The position numbers and the translations under genes were made by a program. The notes beneath the pieces were generated by a model. The model was not told where the DNA came from. It searched no databases and saw only the letters and a program-made list of their open reading frames with translations. 64,000 bases of DNA from the NCBI GenBank assembly GCA_000961725.1, contig LADS01000053.1:186001-250000 (forward strand). The letters are read 5' to 3'. Shown here one piece after another: positions 61,294 through 64,000 of this stretch; positions within the stretch are counted from its first letter, which is position 1, and every line of letters starts with the position of its first letter. The DNA comes from Desulfobulbaceae bacterium BRH_c16a. GTDB lineage: Bacteria; Desulfobacterota; Desulfobulbia; Desulfobulbales; Desulfocapsaceae.

Positions 61294-61353
61294 CCGTCGC
61301 GATGACAGGACAGCGCTCCAACTACTGTCGTGAAGACAGAAGGGATGGGCAAA

Positions 61354-61905
61354 ATGAGAACAAGGGTATTGGGATGGTGCGCGTTTTGGCTCCAGGCTGC
61401 GTGGCTGATCTGCTCGAGCTGGGCAAATGTCAAATCGGCGTTTGCCGGTATTTCGGAGGGAATTAGCCCGATTGGCCGGGTGCATTTTCTTTTCGTCAAC
61501 GAAGAGACCGGCGCGATCCGTGATTGTGGTTGGAGTCCCAACCTGGTCGTAACCACCGGCAAAAACCACATCGCCGACCAGCTGGCGGGCAGGCAACAAG
61601 CGCAAATGTCGCACATGGCTATAGGCACCGGCACAACTACACCGGTTGCCGCTAACACGGCACTGGAAACCGAGCTGGACCGAAACGCCCTTGACTCCAG
61701 GACTCAAGGCACCGGGGCTGACGCCAACAAGGTCACGTACATATGCACGTGGCCAGCTGGGGACGGAACCGGAGCAATCACCGAAGCGGCGATCTTTAAC
61801 AGCGCATCGGCCGGGCAAATGCTTTGCCGTTCTGTTTTCGCGGTCAAAAACAAAGAAGCGGGTGAATCTATGGTGCAAACCTGGATCCTCACCGTTTCGG
61901 CGTAA
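61354..61905 (+). CDS. Phage tail-end protein, unknown
   Basis: 183 residues from the ATG behind AAGGGATGGG; an upstream GTG in frame is possible. Fold resembles beta-rich tail proteins (VVTTGKNHIADQLAGRQQAQ). N-terminus may be a membrane-like leader. Confidence 0.55.
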   Translation: MRTRVLGWCAFWLQAAWLICSSWANVKSAFAGISEGISPIGRVHFLFVNEETGAIRDCGWSPNLVVTTGKNHIADQLAGRQQAQMSHMAIGTGTTTPVAANTALETELDRNALDSRTQGTGADANKVTYICTWPAGDGTGAITEAAIFNSASAGQMLCRSVFAVKNKEAGESMVQTWILTVSA

Positions 61906-61915
61906 AGGGGGAGCC

Positions 61916-63367
61916 ATGGCCAACACTTTTACTAATCGGCTCAAAAAACGGTTGCCTGCAGCGGGTGACCCTAACTGGGATGACGAATGGAACGACAACG
62001 GAATACTCGATGAGGTGGTCATGGGGGCTCTACTGGGTGGCGACCGCGTTATTTCCGGTGGAGAGGTTACCGACGGCGGCGGCCTGACTGCCAATTATGC
62101 GGCAATCGTGGGGCGCTTGAATGGGGCACCGCTGAGCGTCGATGCTGGCAGTCTGGCAATGTCGGGGGCGGCAGCTGGTACCGATGCTGCGGGCAATGTG
62201 CTGACAGTTGCGAACTGGATTTATGTCAACAGCTCAGGTGTGGCGGCAACATCGCTTACTCCGCCCTCCGGCGATTATATCCCGCTGGCTATGGTTGATG
62301 CCAGCAACACCGCAATATTGCGGATTGCTGATTTGCGGCCGATAGCTGAGGCGGTGGTATATTTTGATCCGCCTGTTGCGGTGGATATAGGCAAAGCCCT
62401 GACAGTCATGCCTGATTTGTCGCTTTCCTACCAGCCAGCGAACAGAGGTCGGAAAAACCACATCATAGATGGCAACTTTGATATCTGGTTGGAGGCTACG
62501 AGTCAGACTACCAGCGGTTATGGTAGCGACACAATGTGGTTGAATGAGCACTCAGGAACAACAAAGGTTCACTCCCGGCAAGCCTTCACGCCCGGCCAGA
62601 CCCTTGTTCCGGGCAATCCGGAGTTTTTTTCTCGAACGGTAGTGACGAGTGTTGCGGGAGCATCTAATTACTGTCGGAAGTCGCAACGAATTGAGCGGGT
62701 CAAGACCAATGCCGGAAACAAGGCAACCTATTCCTTCTATTTTGACACCGACGTCTCAAAGAATATTGCAGTTGAGTTTGTCCAGAATTTCGGAACCGGT
62801 GGTAGCCCATCCACAGAAATCACGGCTATCGGGACACAGCTGGTCGCGGTAACGCCGGGATTTAAAAAATACTATGTGACGGTTAACCTGCCGAGCATGA
62901 CGGGCAAGACGGTCGGCACGAACAATAACGACTATCTCGGCATGGTGTTTTGGTACGATGCCGGAACGTCGTTTAATACACGTGCGGCGAACCTTGGTCA
63001 ACAATCAGGTACCTTTGATCTTGCACAGGTGCAACTTGAGGACGGCGAGGTTGCTACTGAGTATGAAGAGCAGATGCCTGGTGAGCCATTAAGGGATGTG
63101 AATAGATATTACGAAGCAGAAGCACCCATTGCCTATCTTACCACTCATTATGGCAACACTACAATTGGAGCGTATGCGTATGAAAGGTCTATATATATTG
63201 GTTTCAAGCAGACAAAGAGGGCCGCACCGGCAGTCACAACTGTATTGAATGTAGGGACCGCTGCCGCTGCGATAGGAAAAATTAGTGGCATTCTCGTAAC
63301 AAGCACGTGGGCAACAGAAACTAATGTTGTGACCCTTAATTCTTGGACTGCGGACTCAAGGCTATAA
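61916..63367 (+). CDS. Tail fibre protein
   Basis: 483 residues from the ATG behind AAAGGGGGAG. Starts with a conserved collar part (LLGGDRVISGGEVTDGGGL), then a carbohydrate-binding-like module (KNHIIDGNFDIWLEA) with jelly-roll character. Probably binds the host surface. Confidence 0.72.
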   Translation: MANTFTNRLKKRLPAAGDPNWDDEWNDNGILDEVVMGALLGGDRVISGGEVTDGGGLTANYAAIVGRLNGAPLSVDAGSLAMSGAAAGTDAAGNVLTVANWIYVNSSGVAATSLTPPSGDYIPLAMVDASNTAILRIADLRPIAEAVVYFDPPVAVDIGKALTVMPDLSLSYQPANRGRKNHIIDGNFDIWLEATSQTTSGYGSDTMWLNEHSGTTKVHSRQAFTPGQTLVPGNPEFFSRTVVTSVAGASNYCRKSQRIERVKTNAGNKATYSFYFDTDVSKNIAVEFVQNFGTGGSPSTEITAIGTQLVAVTPGFKKYYVTVNLPSMTGKTVGTNNNDYLGMVFWYDAGTSFNTRAANLGQQSGTFDLAQVQLEDGEVATEYEEQMPGEPLRDVNRYYEAEAPIAYLTTHYGNTTIGAYAYERSIYIGFKQTKRAAPAVTTVLNVGTAAAAIGKISGILVTSTWATETNVVTLNSWTADSRL

Positions 63368-63380
63368 AGGGAGAGATACA

Positions 63381-63896
63381 ATGTATAAATTTGAAGACAA
63401 AGATCATGCCTCGGTAACCAATCTCACCACAAAACAGTCTGGGATAAACCCCGGAGTTTTCCTTTGGGAAGATTATCAGAAATGGCTGGCAGCAGGAAAC
63501 ACCACCGAGCCTTTCGACAATAGAACGCCTGAAGACATCCTCCAGGCAGAGAAGGCAGCAGCCTGGGAGCAAATCAAAACCGAACGAGATAAGCGCATGG
63601 ATGGCGGCTTCAAGGTTGGTACCAAATGGTACCACTCAGACCAAAAATCCAGAGTTCAGCACCTTGGTCTCTTAATGGCCGGTGCCGCCGTTCCTCCCGT
63701 TCCTTGGAAAACCATGGACGGCACTTTCACGACAATGAGCCCTGCTTTAGCCGGGTCGATCTTTCAGGCCGCAATGGCGCTTGACAGTGGATTGTTCGCA
63801 GCTGCAGAACAGCACAAGGCGGCGATGGAAGCCAGTCCGGACCCGTCCTCCTATAATTTCTCTACTGGATGGCCGGAGAACTTCCTTGGATTATAA
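63381..63896 (+). CDS. Tail fibre assembly/DUF4376-like protein
   Basis: 171 residues. RTPEDILQAEKAAAWEQIKT and ERDKRMDGGFKVGTKWYHSD match the DUF4376 part of fibre-assembly proteins. GGGAGAG site. Confidence 0.75.
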   Translation: MYKFEDKDHASVTNLTTKQSGINPGVFLWEDYQKWLAAGNTTEPFDNRTPEDILQAEKAAAWEQIKTERDKRMDGGFKVGTKWYHSDQKSRVQHLGLLMAGAAVPPVPWKTMDGTFTTMSPALAGSIFQAAMALDSGLFAAAEQHKAAMEASPDPSSYNFSTGWPENFLGL

Positions 63897-64000
63897 AACA
63901 GCACGACCCCTGATACAGTCAGGGGACATTATCGCCTTCACCCATAACGGATGGGGCTCACTGTCTGATATCGAATCCCAGATCGTCCGCATGGCTACCA
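63886..64000 (+). CDS. NlpC/P60-like (YiiX-type) enzyme, cut by window end
   Basis: TTG start overlapping the previous gene. RPLIQSGDIIAFTH, NGWGSLSDIESQIVRMAT is the start of a YiiX/NlpC-P60-like domain. Likely a tail-linked peptidoglycan enzyme. The catalytic Cys/His lie beyond the edge. Confidence 0.5.
   Translation, partial: MDYKTARPLIQSGDIIAFTHNGWGSLSDIESQIVRMAT

Noticed and set aside
61916..63896. Diversity-generating retroelement at the tail fibre
   Set aside because: No reverse transcriptase, template repeat or accessory gene is visible in the window.

Overview
The window looks like chromosome of an anaerobic Desulfobacterota (former Deltaproteobacteria) bacterium, perhaps near Desulfobulbales. 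The clues are a fused NikM-NikN nickel permease, a periplasmic CbiK-type chelatase under a cobalamin riboswitch, an FmdE-domain protein, and a Mu-like phage of mixed head and tail type. The order-level placement is an inference.

Region 1 (1-7.7 kb) concerns nickel, cobalt and tetrapyrroles. It holds a nikA-like solute-binding protein cut by the window edge, an 89-residue protein that is about 40% histidine, an FmdE plus zinc-finger protein, cbiK behind a B12 riboswitch, and a nikMN-cbiQ-cbiO ECF-type importer behind a 17-bp perfect palindrome. Region 2 (7.7-17.5 kb) holds a DUF5666 / OmpR-type regulator / sensor kinase / cytochrome b561 operon, with a relic of a PP2C phosphatase between kinase and cytochrome. 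A frameshifted P-type cation ATPase, a membrane metallophosphoesterase and a DUF533 (YebE-like) protein follow.

Region 3 (17.9-28.5 kb) is an integrated plasmid-like element on the minus strand. It has an F-type transfer operon that stops after traB (order traA-L-E-K-B), an OmpA-like protein, a sigma-like protein and its overlapping partner, a TrfA-type replication initiator flanked by seven iterons of about 22 bp, and divergent HTH regulators. An accessory block follows: XRE-ImmA/IrrE with a PIN toxin-like partner, then a Fic protein with palindromic operators. It ends at a 3' fragment of a tRNA-Arg(CCT) gene followed by a terminator, the usual scar of site-specific integration. No integrase and no intact copy of this tRNA lie in the window.

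Region 4 (about 28.5 kb to the right edge) is a Mu-like transposable prophage. It carries a leftward XRE repressor, rightward early genes, MuA and MuB homologues, a long run of small Cys-rich early proteins, GemA, Mor, and a lysis cassette. Then come Mu-type head genes (DUF2730, gp26-like, DUF3486, terminase, DUF935 portal, MuF, gpG, protease/scaffold, decoration, gpT capsid) and a non-contractile tail module: tail tube, chaperones, tape measure, distal tail, tip protein and fibres. It resembles the B3/D3112 style of Mu-like head joined to a siphovirus-type tail. The right end lies outside the window.

The most unusual items are a PBECR-type nuclease-like domain fused to the MuF head protein, a duplicated hairpin leader before two Cys-rich early genes, coding-region palindromes in the early operon, an antisense cargo gene in the early region, and an accessory toxin-like block inside a tRNA-targeted plasmid relic.
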